Assembly (NCBI GenBank): GCA_019322735.1
Contig: JAHWIG010000004.1
Coordinates: forward strand, 1 to 47,228
Source of the DNA: Candidatus Woesearchaeota archaeon
GTDB taxonomy: Archaea; Nanobdellota; Nanobdellia; Woesearchaeales; BS150m-G63
Reading direction: 5' to 3'
DNA: 47,228 nt
In this document: positions 16,632 through 25,022 of the stretch, one piece after another
Layout of the letters: every line of letters starts with the position of its first letter
Numbering within the stretch: position 1 is the first letter of the stretch
Translations under genes and position numbers: made by a program
The notes under the pieces: generated by a model
The model's database searches: none
Seen by the model: the letters and a program-made list of their open reading frames with translations, nothing else
What the model was told of the DNA's origin: nothing

Positions 16632-17906
16632 ATGGTCTTGAAGATAAAAAAGGTGATAGCAAGACAGATACTTGATTCTAGAGGCAATCCCACAGTTGAA
16701 GTTGATATTACTACAGATGCCGGATTAAGCAGGGCAGCAGTACCAAGCGGAGCTTCAACCGGTTATTATGAGGCATTAGAATTAAGGGACAATGATCTAA
16801 AGAACTATCTTGGGAAAAGTGTAGGGAAAGCAGTTGATAACATCAACAAGAAAATATCAAAAAGAATAATAGGAATGAATTGCGAAGCCCAAGAAGAGAT
16901 AGATCTGGCGATGATGGATCTTGATGGAACAGAGAACAAATCAAGACTAGGAGCAAATTCAATATTGGCAGTAAGTCTGGCAGCATGCAGAGCAGGGGCA
17001 TTATCTAAGAATATTCCGCTTTACAGACACATTGCATCATTATCAGGAAATAAAAATATCACGTTACCTATACCATCATTTAATTTGATCAATGGTGGGG
17101 TTCATGCAGGAAATGATCTTGATTTCCAGGAATATATGTTGATGCCAGTAGGTGCAAAAAACTTCTCACATGCATTGCAGATTGGATCTGAGATTTACCA
17201 TCATCTGAAAAATATCCTAAAGGCAAAATATGGCCTGAATTCAATCAATGTGGGAGATGAAGGCGGATTTGCTCCGCCAATGAAAAGGATAGAGGAACCA
17301 TTGGAGTTATTGACAAAAGCAGTATCTCAAGCAGGATATACAACTAAAGTTAAATTTGCATTGGATGTTGCTGCATCAGAATTCTATAAGAACGGAAACT
17401 ATATATTAGAAGGAAAAAAATTAAGTTCAGAAAAATTAAAGGAAAAATACATTAAATTGATAAAACGCTATCCAATAATCAGCATAGAAGACCCATTTGA
17501 CCAGGAAGATTTCTACAGTTTTGCTCAGCTTAATTCAAGTACAAAAAATCTCCAGATAGTGGGAGATGATCTATTGGTAACAAATACTAAACGAATAGAA
17601 ACTGCATTACAACAAAAATCATGCAATGCCCTGCTATTAAAGGTTAATCAAATTGGATCAATTACAGAAGCACTTGGTGCAGCAAAATTAGCTGCAAATA
17701 ATGATTGGAATATTATGGTGAGCCATAGATCTGGAGAGACAGAAGATAGCTTTATAGCAGATCTGGTTGTGGGTCTTGGGGCCGGTCAATTTAAGTCAGG
17801 AGCCCCCTGCAGATCAGAAAGGCTTGCTAAATACAATCAGCTTCTTAGGATAGAAGAAGAACTTGGAAAAAATGCAAAATATTCTAAATTTAAAATAAGA
17901 TGTTAA
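16632..17906 (+). CDS. eno: Enolase
   Basis: 424 residues, full length. It dehydrates 2-phosphoglycerate to phosphoenolpyruvate. Visible family signatures are SGASTGYYEALELRD, the metal-site region SIEDPFDQED, GDDLLVTN and the closing SHRSGETEDSFIADLVVGL. A TATA-like AAATTTATAAACT lies about 25 bases before the ATG. The last codons overlap the next gene by seven bases, so eno, the phosphatase gene and prs form one operon. Confidence 0.97.
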   Translation: MVLKIKKVIARQILDSRGNPTVEVDITTDAGLSRAAVPSGASTGYYEALELRDNDLKNYLGKSVGKAVDNINKKISKRIIGMNCEAQEEIDLAMMDLDGTENKSRLGANSILAVSLAACRAGALSKNIPLYRHIASLSGNKNITLPIPSFNLINGGVHAGNDLDFQEYMLMPVGAKNFSHALQIGSEIYHHLKNILKAKYGLNSINVGDEGGFAPPMKRIEEPLELLTKAVSQAGYTTKVKFALDVAASEFYKNGNYILEGKKLSSEKLKEKYIKLIKRYPIISIEDPFDQEDFYSFAQLNSSTKNLQIVGDDLLVTNTKRIETALQQKSCNALLLKVNQIGSITEALGAAKLAANNDWNIMVSHRSGETEDSFIADLVVGLGAGQFKSGAPCRSERLAKYNQLLRIEEELGKNAKYSKFKIRC

Positions 17907-18661
17907 GGACAGCAATAAAAGCAGCAAAGTTAGCCGGTAGAATCATAGAAACTAATTTTGGTAAGATTAAGGAAATCAATACTAAAAATAGTGATAACGA
18001 ATTCTTTACAAATATAGATATTGAATGTGAAAAAATCATCATAGATACAATAAAGGAGAAATTTCCTGATCATAACATTTGGTCAGAAGAGTGTGGCAGT
18101 CTAAAAAAAACAAAATCAAATTATGAATGGATTATTGACCCTTTAGATGGGACTAATAATTATATCTCTAACATTCCTTTTGTTGGTGTTTCTATTGGTG
18201 TGATGTACAAAAAAAAATCATATCTTGGTGTTGTTTATTTTCCAATGCTTGACCAATTCTTCTATGCAGAGAAAGGAAAAGGTGCATTCCTCAACGGAAA
18301 AAAGATATCATGTTCAGAGGTATCAAGTATTGAAGAATCTGTTGTATTTTTTGATAGTCATTTCAAAAGCTTTTCTCCTCACATTTCAAAAGTATTTGAT
18401 AATTTAGTAAAAAAAGCATTTAGGATAAGGGTAATTGGCGCAGCAACAATAAATCTATGTTATATTGCTAATGGAAGTGCGAATGTTTGTGTTAATGTTG
18501 GATTAAAACCTGGAGATATAACGGCATCAGCAATAATAATTGAGGAAGCTGGTGGCCTAGTAACTGATCATGAAGGCAACCATTGGAATCCAGAATGCAA
18601 GAACATACTAGCTACTAATAAAGTATTACATGAAAATGCATTATCAATATTAAAGGGGTAA
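17900..18661 (+). CDS. Inositol monophosphatase family phosphatase
   Basis: 253 residues. The metal-binding motifs of the family are present: EECG (about residue 55), then WIIDPLDGTNNYI, and the C-terminal KPGDITASAIIIEEAGG. Archaeal members act on inositol-1-phosphate and often also on fructose-1,6-bisphosphate; which applies here cannot be told. It starts inside the end of eno and is followed one base later by prs, suggesting a role in sugar phosphate balance. Confidence 0.92.
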   Translation: MLRTAIKAAKLAGRIIETNFGKIKEINTKNSDNEFFTNIDIECEKIIIDTIKEKFPDHNIWSEECGSLKKTKSNYEWIIDPLDGTNNYISNIPFVGVSIGVMYKKKSYLGVVYFPMLDQFFYAEKGKGAFLNGKKISCSEVSSIEESVVFFDSHFKSFSPHISKVFDNLVKKAFRIRVIGAATINLCYIANGSANVCVNVGLKPGDITASAIIIEEAGGLVTDHEGNHWNPECKNILATNKVLHENALSILKG

Positions 18662-18662
18662 A

Positions 18663-19544
18663 ATGATTATAACAAGTTGCGGAAATTCTGTTAATTTAGC
18701 TAAAATTATAGCTAAGAAATTAAAATCAAAATTCAGCAAACTTACAATCTCAGAATTTCCTGATGGAGATATTTATCTAAGATATAATACTAAAATAAAA
18801 GGAAAAACAATTGTAATTGTTAATTCTTTCCAGCCAAATTCTGATGAATCCTTATTCAAGATCGTTTTTGCAGCAGATACGGCAAAACAATTAGGTGCTA
18901 AAAAAGTAATACTTGTTGCACCTTATTTGGCTTATATGCGACAAGATAAAATGTTCAATTATGGAGAATGCATTTCAAGCAGAGTGATGGCAAAATTATT
19001 GAATAATTCTATTGACAAGATAATAACGATTGATCCACATTTACATAGATATAAATCAATGAAAGATATCTTTAGAATCTCTGCCAAAAAATTGACTGCT
19101 AATAGCATTATTTCTGATTTTATTAGGAAGAAAATAAATAATCCTGTTATTATAGGTCCTGATAGGGAATCCTATCAATGGGCAGAAATCATAGCAAAAT
19201 CAGTTGGTTGTGATGTAACTGTCTTTAAAAAAAAGAGATACAGTTCAAGACATGTTGAAGAAGAGATGATCAAAACTGTGGATATTAAAGGCAAAGATGT
19301 GGTTATTGTGGATGATATAATCTCAACAGGACATACAATTATTGAAGCAGCAAAGAAAGCAAGAAAACTAGGTGCCAAAACAATAACAGCAATAGGTGTT
19401 CATGGATTATTTGTTGAAAATGCTGTTACAAAATTAAAGAAGGCTAAGATAAATAATATCTTTTCAACCAATTGTATTGAGCACAAGACCAATAAGATTG
19501 ATGTCAGTTCTATAATTGTACAAGAATTAAGCAAAAGTAGATAG
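18663..19544 (+). CDS. prs: Ribose-phosphate pyrophosphokinase (PRPP synthetase)
   Basis: 293 residues, close to the archaeal length. It makes PRPP for nucleotide synthesis. Visible are the N-terminal FPDGDIYLRY region, APYLAYMRQDKMF, IDPHLHRY and GPDRESYQWA. The PRPP loop VVIVDDIISTGHTI is characteristic of phosphoribosyltransferase folds. It is the last gene of the eno operon. Confidence 0.95.
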   Translation: MIITSCGNSVNLAKIIAKKLKSKFSKLTISEFPDGDIYLRYNTKIKGKTIVIVNSFQPNSDESLFKIVFAADTAKQLGAKKVILVAPYLAYMRQDKMFNYGECISSRVMAKLLNNSIDKIITIDPHLHRYKSMKDIFRISAKKLTANSIISDFIRKKINNPVIIGPDRESYQWAEIIAKSVGCDVTVFKKKRYSSRHVEEEMIKTVDIKGKDVVIVDDIISTGHTIIEAAKKARKLGAKTITAIGVHGLFVENAVTKLKKAKINNIFSTNCIEHKTNKIDVSSIIVQELSKSR

Positions 19545-19576
19545 AATCAGATATAGTAAATTAAGAAAAGTTTGAT

Positions 19577-19705
19577 TTATTTCTTTTCTTCTTGATACTT
19601 AACGTTAATAATTCCGCAATCTTTGCAGAGTAATTCGTCTTTCTCAGAATCATATACAATATTCAAGCTGCCACAAGCAGGGCAACTTTGTATTTTATCT
19701 GCCAT
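19577..19705 (-). CDS. Mini zinc-ribbon protein, TFIIB-like
   Basis: 42 residues, beginning MADKIQSCPACGS. Two CxxC pairs (C8/C11 and C27/C30), spaced by 15 residues, make a zinc ribbon like the N-terminal domain of TFIIB, with LLCKDCGII as the second knuckle. There is nothing after the ribbon, so it cannot bind DNA as TFIIB does; it could touch RNA polymerase or another protein. It is convergent with prs, with 32 bases between the stops. Confidence 0.75.
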   Translation of the reverse strand: MADKIQSCPACGSLNIVYDSEKDELLCKDCGIINVKYQEEKK

Positions 19706-19783
19706 ATACTTCCAGAAATCTGCTGGTAACTTAAAAAGCTTTTGGTTTTAAGGTAAGAAATTATAAAAAGAAAAAATGTTTTA

Positions 19784-20926
19784 TTAATTAAGGTGATTGG
19801 CAGAAGCACAATTACCTTCAACATCACAAGCATGTGCTGTTACAGTGTAATTTACTTGGCCACAGTTTGAACTTGCAAATCCATTACAAACATTTTCTGT
19901 GCAATCAGTGTAGTAATCAGGATCACATGAGGGACTAATTGATAAATTTAACCATGCCATATAACTCTGATTATCAATTGCAGTTACATTTACCACCGTA
20001 TTGTTTCCGTAATTACTCCAATAAAATGTTATTACTGGTGGAGAAGTATCTCCTGGTTCTGCTTCAAAAGACCTAGTTTCAGTATAGTTATATGCATTAC
20101 CATATATATCCTCAGACCAAACAACTAATGTATACTCTCCTGGTCCTCCTTGTAATATTAGGTTGAAATTACACTTTTCAAGGTTGTCTGCTGCATCATA
20201 AAAACAATAACCCTCAGAACTTGTGGCATTGAAACATTGATCACCTATACACATGCTTAGAACACCAAGATGCACAGTCATATTTGATGCATCGTTTAAC
20301 ATGAATGTGACATTAAACCCATTTACTAATTCGGTCCATTCTAACAAAGATATAAACGGTTCGTTATTGTCTTCTGGTGCACATTCTGGGGCAGAATCAC
20401 ATCTATATGTTGGGGATAAATCATCCACAAATGTAAAATTAGTTCCACAGTCCATATACTGCGTCATTTTACATGTATCTAAACAACAGCCCAACCATTC
20501 GCATTGTGTGTAAGTACAAGGCACACCAGGACTAAATACTTCAGAATCGCATTCATCTGATCCACAGCATTCTTGGGCGGTTAATGAGTCCTGACAAAAA
20601 TTATCCTGGGCAAAACAACAAGAATATTCAATTTCATCTTCAATCATATTAGTTAATGCAACTACATCAGCAACATCAATCTCCCCATCCCCATTTATAT
20701 CTCCAAACAAGATAACTTGTTCTAATATATCAACATCCCCGTCATCTAAAACTCCATTGCCATTGAAATCCAAATTAAGATTATCTTTTATTATATTTTG
20801 GGGTTTTTTTCCCCCTTTAAAAGCCTCTCCAGCTAAATCACTTTTTGCACAACCAGAGAAAAATAAGATGGAAATAAGAATAATAATAACTGTCAGAAAT
20901 TTGTATGAACTTTCTTTTTTCATCAT
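19784..20926 (-). CDS. Cysteine-rich lipoprotein with dockerin-like repeat
   Basis: About 380 residues. A signal peptide ends in the lipobox FSGC (C26). Residues 52-96 form a dockerin type I-like pair of calcium loops (DFNGNGVLDDGDV and DINGDGEIDVADV). A cysteine-rich region follows (about 25 cysteines, for example SCCFAQDNFCQ and ECCGSDEC), then Ig-like stretches. Many disulphides would suit an extracellular protein. No cohesin partner is visible in the window. The TTG further upstream was not used; the start is ATG 20926 or 20923. Confidence 0.78.
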   Translation of the reverse strand: MMKKESSYKFLTVIIILISILFFSGCAKSDLAGEAFKGGKKPQNIIKDNLNLDFNGNGVLDDGDVDILEQVILFGDINGDGEIDVADVVALTNMIEDEIEYSCCFAQDNFCQDSLTAQECCGSDECDSEVFSPGVPCTYTQCEWLGCCLDTCKMTQYMDCGTNFTFVDDLSPTYRCDSAPECAPEDNNEPFISLLEWTELVNGFNVTFMLNDASNMTVHLGVLSMCIGDQCFNATSSEGYCFYDAADNLEKCNFNLILQGGPGEYTLVVWSEDIYGNAYNYTETRSFEAEPGDTSPPVITFYWSNYGNNTVVNVTAIDNQSYMAWLNLSISPSCDPDYYTDCTENVCNGFASSNCGQVNYTVTAHACDVEGNCASANHLN

Positions 20927-21013
20927 TAACTCTTTTTTGATTAAAGTAGACAATATCAAGTTAATATATAAGTTTTTCTATACTCTAAACTAATATAGTA
21001 ATAAGTATATCAA

Positions 21014-22909
21014 CTAGTTCCCATTAGCCTTAATTATCTTCTTCAATATATCTTCTTTTCCTTTCCAGTCCAGAACTTCTTTCAGCACTTCAGAAATAAC
21101 ACTCACAGGGATTATCTTTATCTTCTTTGCTTTCTCCTTTTCTATTACAATATCCTTTAGATTGGCTTTAGGCACTATGACTTTCTTGATTCCTGCATCA
21201 ATTGCAGCTTCAACTTTAGAACTAACTCCGCCAATTGGCAGTACTTCTCCACGAACAGACAATGATCCTGTTAAAGCATATTCCTGCTTTATTGGCAGTT
21301 TCTTTAATGCAGAGATTATTGATGTAGCGACAGCTATAGAAGCTGAATCTCCTTCAACACCTTCATATGTCTGCAGGAACTGAACATAGATATCATACTT
21401 CTCCTTGATGTCTTCCCCAAAGTATTTTTTAATTATTGCAGAAACATTCTTTATAGCTTCCTTTGCAATATCTCCTAATTTTCCTGTAGCAACAATCTCC
21501 CTCTCCTTTCCACCAGGAGTTACTTCAGATTCGATTGGTAGTAATATTCCAGAGAATGCCCCTTCTGCACCGATAACAGCCAATCCATTAACTCTGCCGA
21601 TTCTTTTGCCAGAAGTTAGAATGACCTCATATTCTTTTTTCTTTTCAATATACTTATCAGCAATCTGCTGTTCTAAGGGTCTTGCAATTTTTTTGGCGGC
21701 AATTATATGCTTCCTTTCAACTAATTTATCATTCTTTTCTTTTGCTAAATCTCCAGCAGCCCTAATTATTCCTCCCAGTTCTCTCAATCTTAGAGTTAGA
21801 TGACCTTTTCGATTAGCCATCCTTCTTGCCTGTTCAATTATTTCATTTACCCCCTCTTTTGAGAAATGAGGGATTTTTTCATCCTTAGTTACTTCTTGTG
21901 CAACAAAAACAGCTATTTTGTCCCTATTTTTCTGATTATCTTCAATAGTGTCATTCATATAAATCTCATAACCATACCCCCTGATTCTGGATCTTAAGGC
22001 AGGATGCATTTTTTTAACAGTCTCCCAATTACCTGCAGCAACTAAAATAAATTTACAAGGGACAGCTTCTGTCCTTACCATTGCTCCTGCACTTCTTTCA
22101 CTCTGCCCAGTTATTGCCATCTTTCCTTCTTGTAACCCAGTCAATAATTCTTGCTGTGTTGCTGGATGCAATGTGGCAACCTCATCAATGAATAGTACGC
22201 CCATATTTGCTTTATGTATCATTCCAGCAACTACTCTTTCATGTGCCGGTGTTCCTAATCCTCCAGATTGAAATGGATCATGCAATATATCTCCAAGTAA
22301 AGCACCCGCATGAGCTCCAGTAGCATCAAAAAATGGGGCCCTTTTTACCTTGTAATTGTCAACAATAACTCTTGGCGCCATAACTTTATTCTTTCCGCCC
22401 ATCTTCTGCCCAAGATTGACAAACATAACAAATGCAGCCAAAAAAATCATCCCGCCAAGAAAGAATGCAGTAAACATTAGATCTGAATTATATTGTTTTC
22501 TCACCCACCAAGGAGCAATCATTGTAAATATGGCCAGTATAAAAATAATAATATTTTGATTCTTGAACATACTCATATTCTCTAATTTAGCCTTCATAGC
22601 CATATCCCTTCCCTTTCCTGCAGCAACTGTCCTGATTAATGGTTGGTTTTCATCATTTGGATTATGGAAAGAAACAATATCAACTAATTTTTCCTTTGGC
22701 AGCATATCTGCCAAACCAAGACCAAGCATACTTTTTCCTGTTCCTGGTTCCCCTATTAGTAATACATGTCTTCTCTGAGAAGAAGCCTTTTTCATAATTT
22801 TAACAGCATCATCTTGTCCAATAACTTGATCTATAATCCTTTTTTCAACTTTGATCTCTTTTGTTGACTTGAATTTCATAGTGAGAAGGCCTTTATCATT
22901 TTTACTCAT
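21014..22909 (-). CDS. lonB: Archaeal membrane-anchored ATP-dependent Lon protease
   Basis: 631 residues. An AAA+ module (Walker A GEPGTGKS at 53-60, Walker B LFIDE around 239-243) is interrupted by two membrane helices at about 118-133 and 145-165, the hallmark of archaeal LonB. The C-terminal protease domain has the Ser-Lys dyad, probably S522 in EGDSAS and K565 in GGVSSKV. It degrades unfolded membrane and cytosolic proteins. It is a single gene, divergent from the OB-fold gene at 23.0 kb. Confidence 0.97.
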   Translation of the reverse strand: MSKNDKGLLTMKFKSTKEIKVEKRIIDQVIGQDDAVKIMKKASSQRRHVLLIGEPGTGKSMLGLGLADMLPKEKLVDIVSFHNPNDENQPLIRTVAAGKGRDMAMKAKLENMSMFKNQNIIIFILAIFTMIAPWWVRKQYNSDLMFTAFFLGGMIFLAAFVMFVNLGQKMGGKNKVMAPRVIVDNYKVKRAPFFDATGAHAGALLGDILHDPFQSGGLGTPAHERVVAGMIHKANMGVLFIDEVATLHPATQQELLTGLQEGKMAITGQSERSAGAMVRTEAVPCKFILVAAGNWETVKKMHPALRSRIRGYGYEIYMNDTIEDNQKNRDKIAVFVAQEVTKDEKIPHFSKEGVNEIIEQARRMANRKGHLTLRLRELGGIIRAAGDLAKEKNDKLVERKHIIAAKKIARPLEQQIADKYIEKKKEYEVILTSGKRIGRVNGLAVIGAEGAFSGILLPIESEVTPGGKEREIVATGKLGDIAKEAIKNVSAIIKKYFGEDIKEKYDIYVQFLQTYEGVEGDSASIAVATSIISALKKLPIKQEYALTGSLSVRGEVLPIGGVSSKVEAAIDAGIKKVIVPKANLKDIVIEKEKAKKIKIIPVSVISEVLKEVLDWKGKEDILKKIIKANGN

Positions 22910-23009
22910 TACAGATATCGCTTATTTAAATAGTTTTTCCTTTAGACTATTGAAAGATTTTCAGCTTTTCTTAGTCAATACTTATTAATCTAATTTCTAA
23001 GAAATTATT

Positions 23010-23345
23010 ATGCAAGAAAAAACTCTGTTAAAAATATCTTTAATTTGCTCATTAATTGGGCTAACAGCTTTATTTTTTATATCTAATAATCTAACATTTG
23101 ATGAACCACCCCTAATCACAAAAGATGAACTGGACAGTACAATAAAAGTCAAAGGAAAAATAAACAAGATAAATGAATATGAAAAAAATACTATAATTGA
23201 GATAATAAGGACAGAAAAACTAAAAATTGTTTTATTTGGTAATGTTGACTTAAAAAAAGGAGATTATATAGAAGTAATTGGCAAATTAAAGCAATACAGA
23301 AACAATTTTGAGTTAATAGCAGATGAGGTAAAACTTCTCAGCTAA
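23010..23345 (+). CDS. Membrane-anchored OB-fold protein
   Basis: 111 residues: one N-terminal membrane helix (about 7-26), then a beta-rich domain (about 40-108) with OB-fold features (TIKVKGKINKINEYEKNTIIEI, in part, and GDYIEVIGKLKQYRN). This resembles the small tRNA_anti/YhcR-type OB proteins, which bind nucleic acid or other ligands. Its stop overlaps the ATG of the permease gene, so the two are coupled. Confidence 0.65.
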   Translation: MQEKTLLKISLICSLIGLTALFFISNNLTFDEPPLITKDELDSTIKVKGKINKINEYEKNTIIEIIRTEKLKIVLFGNVDLKKGDYIEVIGKLKQYRNNFELIADEVKLLS

Positions 23346-24544
23346 TGTTCTTTGAAATTTTGCTCTCAATATTTGCAGGAATATTTTTTGGAATAATAAC
23401 TGGTTTGACTCCAGGAATCCACATAAATCTGATTTCATTATTATTGCTTAGCATTTCTCCTTTCTTATTGTCTTATGTATCCCTACTAAGTATTGCTGTT
23501 TTTATCATAGCAATGTCAATAACACATACATTTCTTGATTCAATCCCCTCTATTTTCCTTGGAGCACCAGAAGCATCAACAGCTCTTGGAGTTTTGCCCG
23601 GTCATAGATATCTATTAAGGGGAAATGGATTAATGGCCCTTAAGTTAACAATCATTGGTTCATTTGGTGCACTTCTGTTAAGTATACTCCTTTTTCCTAT
23701 TTTGCTTCCAATAGTAAAATTTGTCTATCCAGCAATAAAGGATTATATTGGGTATATATTGTTATTCGTTGTAGTCTTTATGATACTGAGAGATAAATTT
23801 AAGCTTTGGGCACTATTTATCTTTCTTATTTCAGGAGTATTTGGGTTTATTGTATTCAATCTAAATCTCAAAAACCCTTTATTTCCAATGTTGTCCGGCT
23901 TATTTGGAATAAGTACATTACTTATATCTCTTTTTCAGAATCAAAAAATACCAAAACAAAAAATAACTTCAGATATTAAATTATCAAGATCAAAAACAGT
24001 CAAGGCATTGTTCTCTGGCCAATTCTCTGGATTTTTAACATCAATCTTTCCTGGACTTGGCTCTGCACAGGCAGCTGTCATATCAATGCAGATAACTCCT
24101 AATCTGGGAGATCATGGTTTTATGATATTGATTGGCTCAATAAATACTGCAAACTTTACAACAAGTCTGGCAACACTTTATATGCTAAATAAAGCAAGGA
24201 ACGGATCTGTTGTTGTAATATCTAAATTGATTGAATCCATTAATTTAAACCACATATTATTGTTCTTATTTTCTGCATTGATTGCCGGCTCTGTTTCTGT
24301 CTTCTTGGCATTAAAGATAGGAAGAGTCTTTGCAGATTTAATAGATAAGATAAATTATAGAAAATTAGTTATCTCCATAGTATTATTTATTTCCTTATTG
24401 ACATTTATCTTAACAGGCCCACTTGGATTTTTTGTATTAATCACCTCAACATTTATCGGAATAATTCCTGCAATAGTAAAAACAACAAGAACACACTCTA
24501 TGGGTTGTTTATTACTTCCTGTTATGATTTATTTCATCTTATAG
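23345..24544 (+). CDS. TctA-like (DUF112) polytopic permease
   Basis: 399 residues with about 9-11 membrane helices. The start ITGLTPGIHINL and the mid-protein SIFPGLGSAQAA are the two glycine/proline-rich repeats of the TctA-type permease family, here in the archaeal stand-alone form. No TctB or TctC (periplasmic binder) partner is next to it, so the bacterial tricarboxylate role should not be assumed. The partner is instead the coupled OB-fold membrane protein. Confidence 0.8.
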   Translation: MFFEILLSIFAGIFFGIITGLTPGIHINLISLLLLSISPFLLSYVSLLSIAVFIIAMSITHTFLDSIPSIFLGAPEASTALGVLPGHRYLLRGNGLMALKLTIIGSFGALLLSILLFPILLPIVKFVYPAIKDYIGYILLFVVVFMILRDKFKLWALFIFLISGVFGFIVFNLNLKNPLFPMLSGLFGISTLLISLFQNQKIPKQKITSDIKLSRSKTVKALFSGQFSGFLTSIFPGLGSAQAAVISMQITPNLGDHGFMILIGSINTANFTTSLATLYMLNKARNGSVVVISKLIESINLNHILLFLFSALIAGSVSVFLALKIGRVFADLIDKINYRKLVISIVLFISLLTFILTGPLGFFVLITSTFIGIIPAIVKTTRTHSMGCLLLPVMIYFIL

Positions 24545-24581
24545 AAAGTTTTTTAAAGCAACTATTTCTTCCATAAATCTC

Positions 24582-24845
24582 ATGGAAGGCATGATTGTGA
24601 ATTTTAGAAGATCAAGACACCGTACTTATGGTAATCAGATGATCATAATGGTGGATGGAACAGATAATAAAGAAAAAGCAGCTAAACTAGTTGGAAAATC
24701 TGTTTCTTGGACTGCCCCCGGAAAAGAAAAAAAAGAAATAAAAGGCAAGATAAGTGCAGCACACGGAAATAAAGGAATATTAAGAGTTCTATTTGAAAAA
24801 GGTATGCCAGGACAGAGTATTGGTGCTAAAGTAAATATTTCTTAG
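24582..24845 (+). CDS. rpl35ae: Large-subunit ribosomal protein L35Ae
   Basis: 87 residues. The MEGMIVNFRRSRHRTYGNQ start, the VGKSVSWTAPGKEKKEIKGK region (in part) and the KISAAHGNKGILRVLFEKGM stretch match archaeal L35Ae. It lies 37 bases after the permease with a weak TATA-like element in between, so it may use its own promoter. Confidence 0.93.
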   Translation: MEGMIVNFRRSRHRTYGNQMIIMVDGTDNKEKAAKLVGKSVSWTAPGKEKKEIKGKISAAHGNKGILRVLFEKGMPGQSIGAKVNIS

Positions 24846-24905
24846 AACTATTTTAGAAAGACAAGAAGATTAAAATCTTCAAGCCTTCATCAATGCTACG
24901 CATTT

Positions 24906-24971
24906 CGAAAGATATTTAAACTTCTTACATCATTTTATCTTTGTACTAAAAGATTTTTTATCTTTTTGTAC
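24906..24971 (+). promoter_or_regulatory. Promoter and hairpin leader of the membrane/coiled-coil cassette
   Basis: A TATA-like GATATTTAAACTTC starts near 24911. About 25-30 bases on, where a transcript should begin, lies an inverted repeat from GTAC at 24943-24946 to GTAC at 24968-24971 with AAAAGAT/ATCTTTT inside. An AGGTG ribosome binding site follows at about 25013-25017. A leader of some 75 bases with a hairpin at its 5' end is unusual here, where many genes are nearly leaderless. Confidence 0.5.
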
Positions 24972-25022
24972 AGCTTGAAGATTCAATTTATTAAATCTTT
25001 CTTGCTAAAAATAGGTGTTTTT

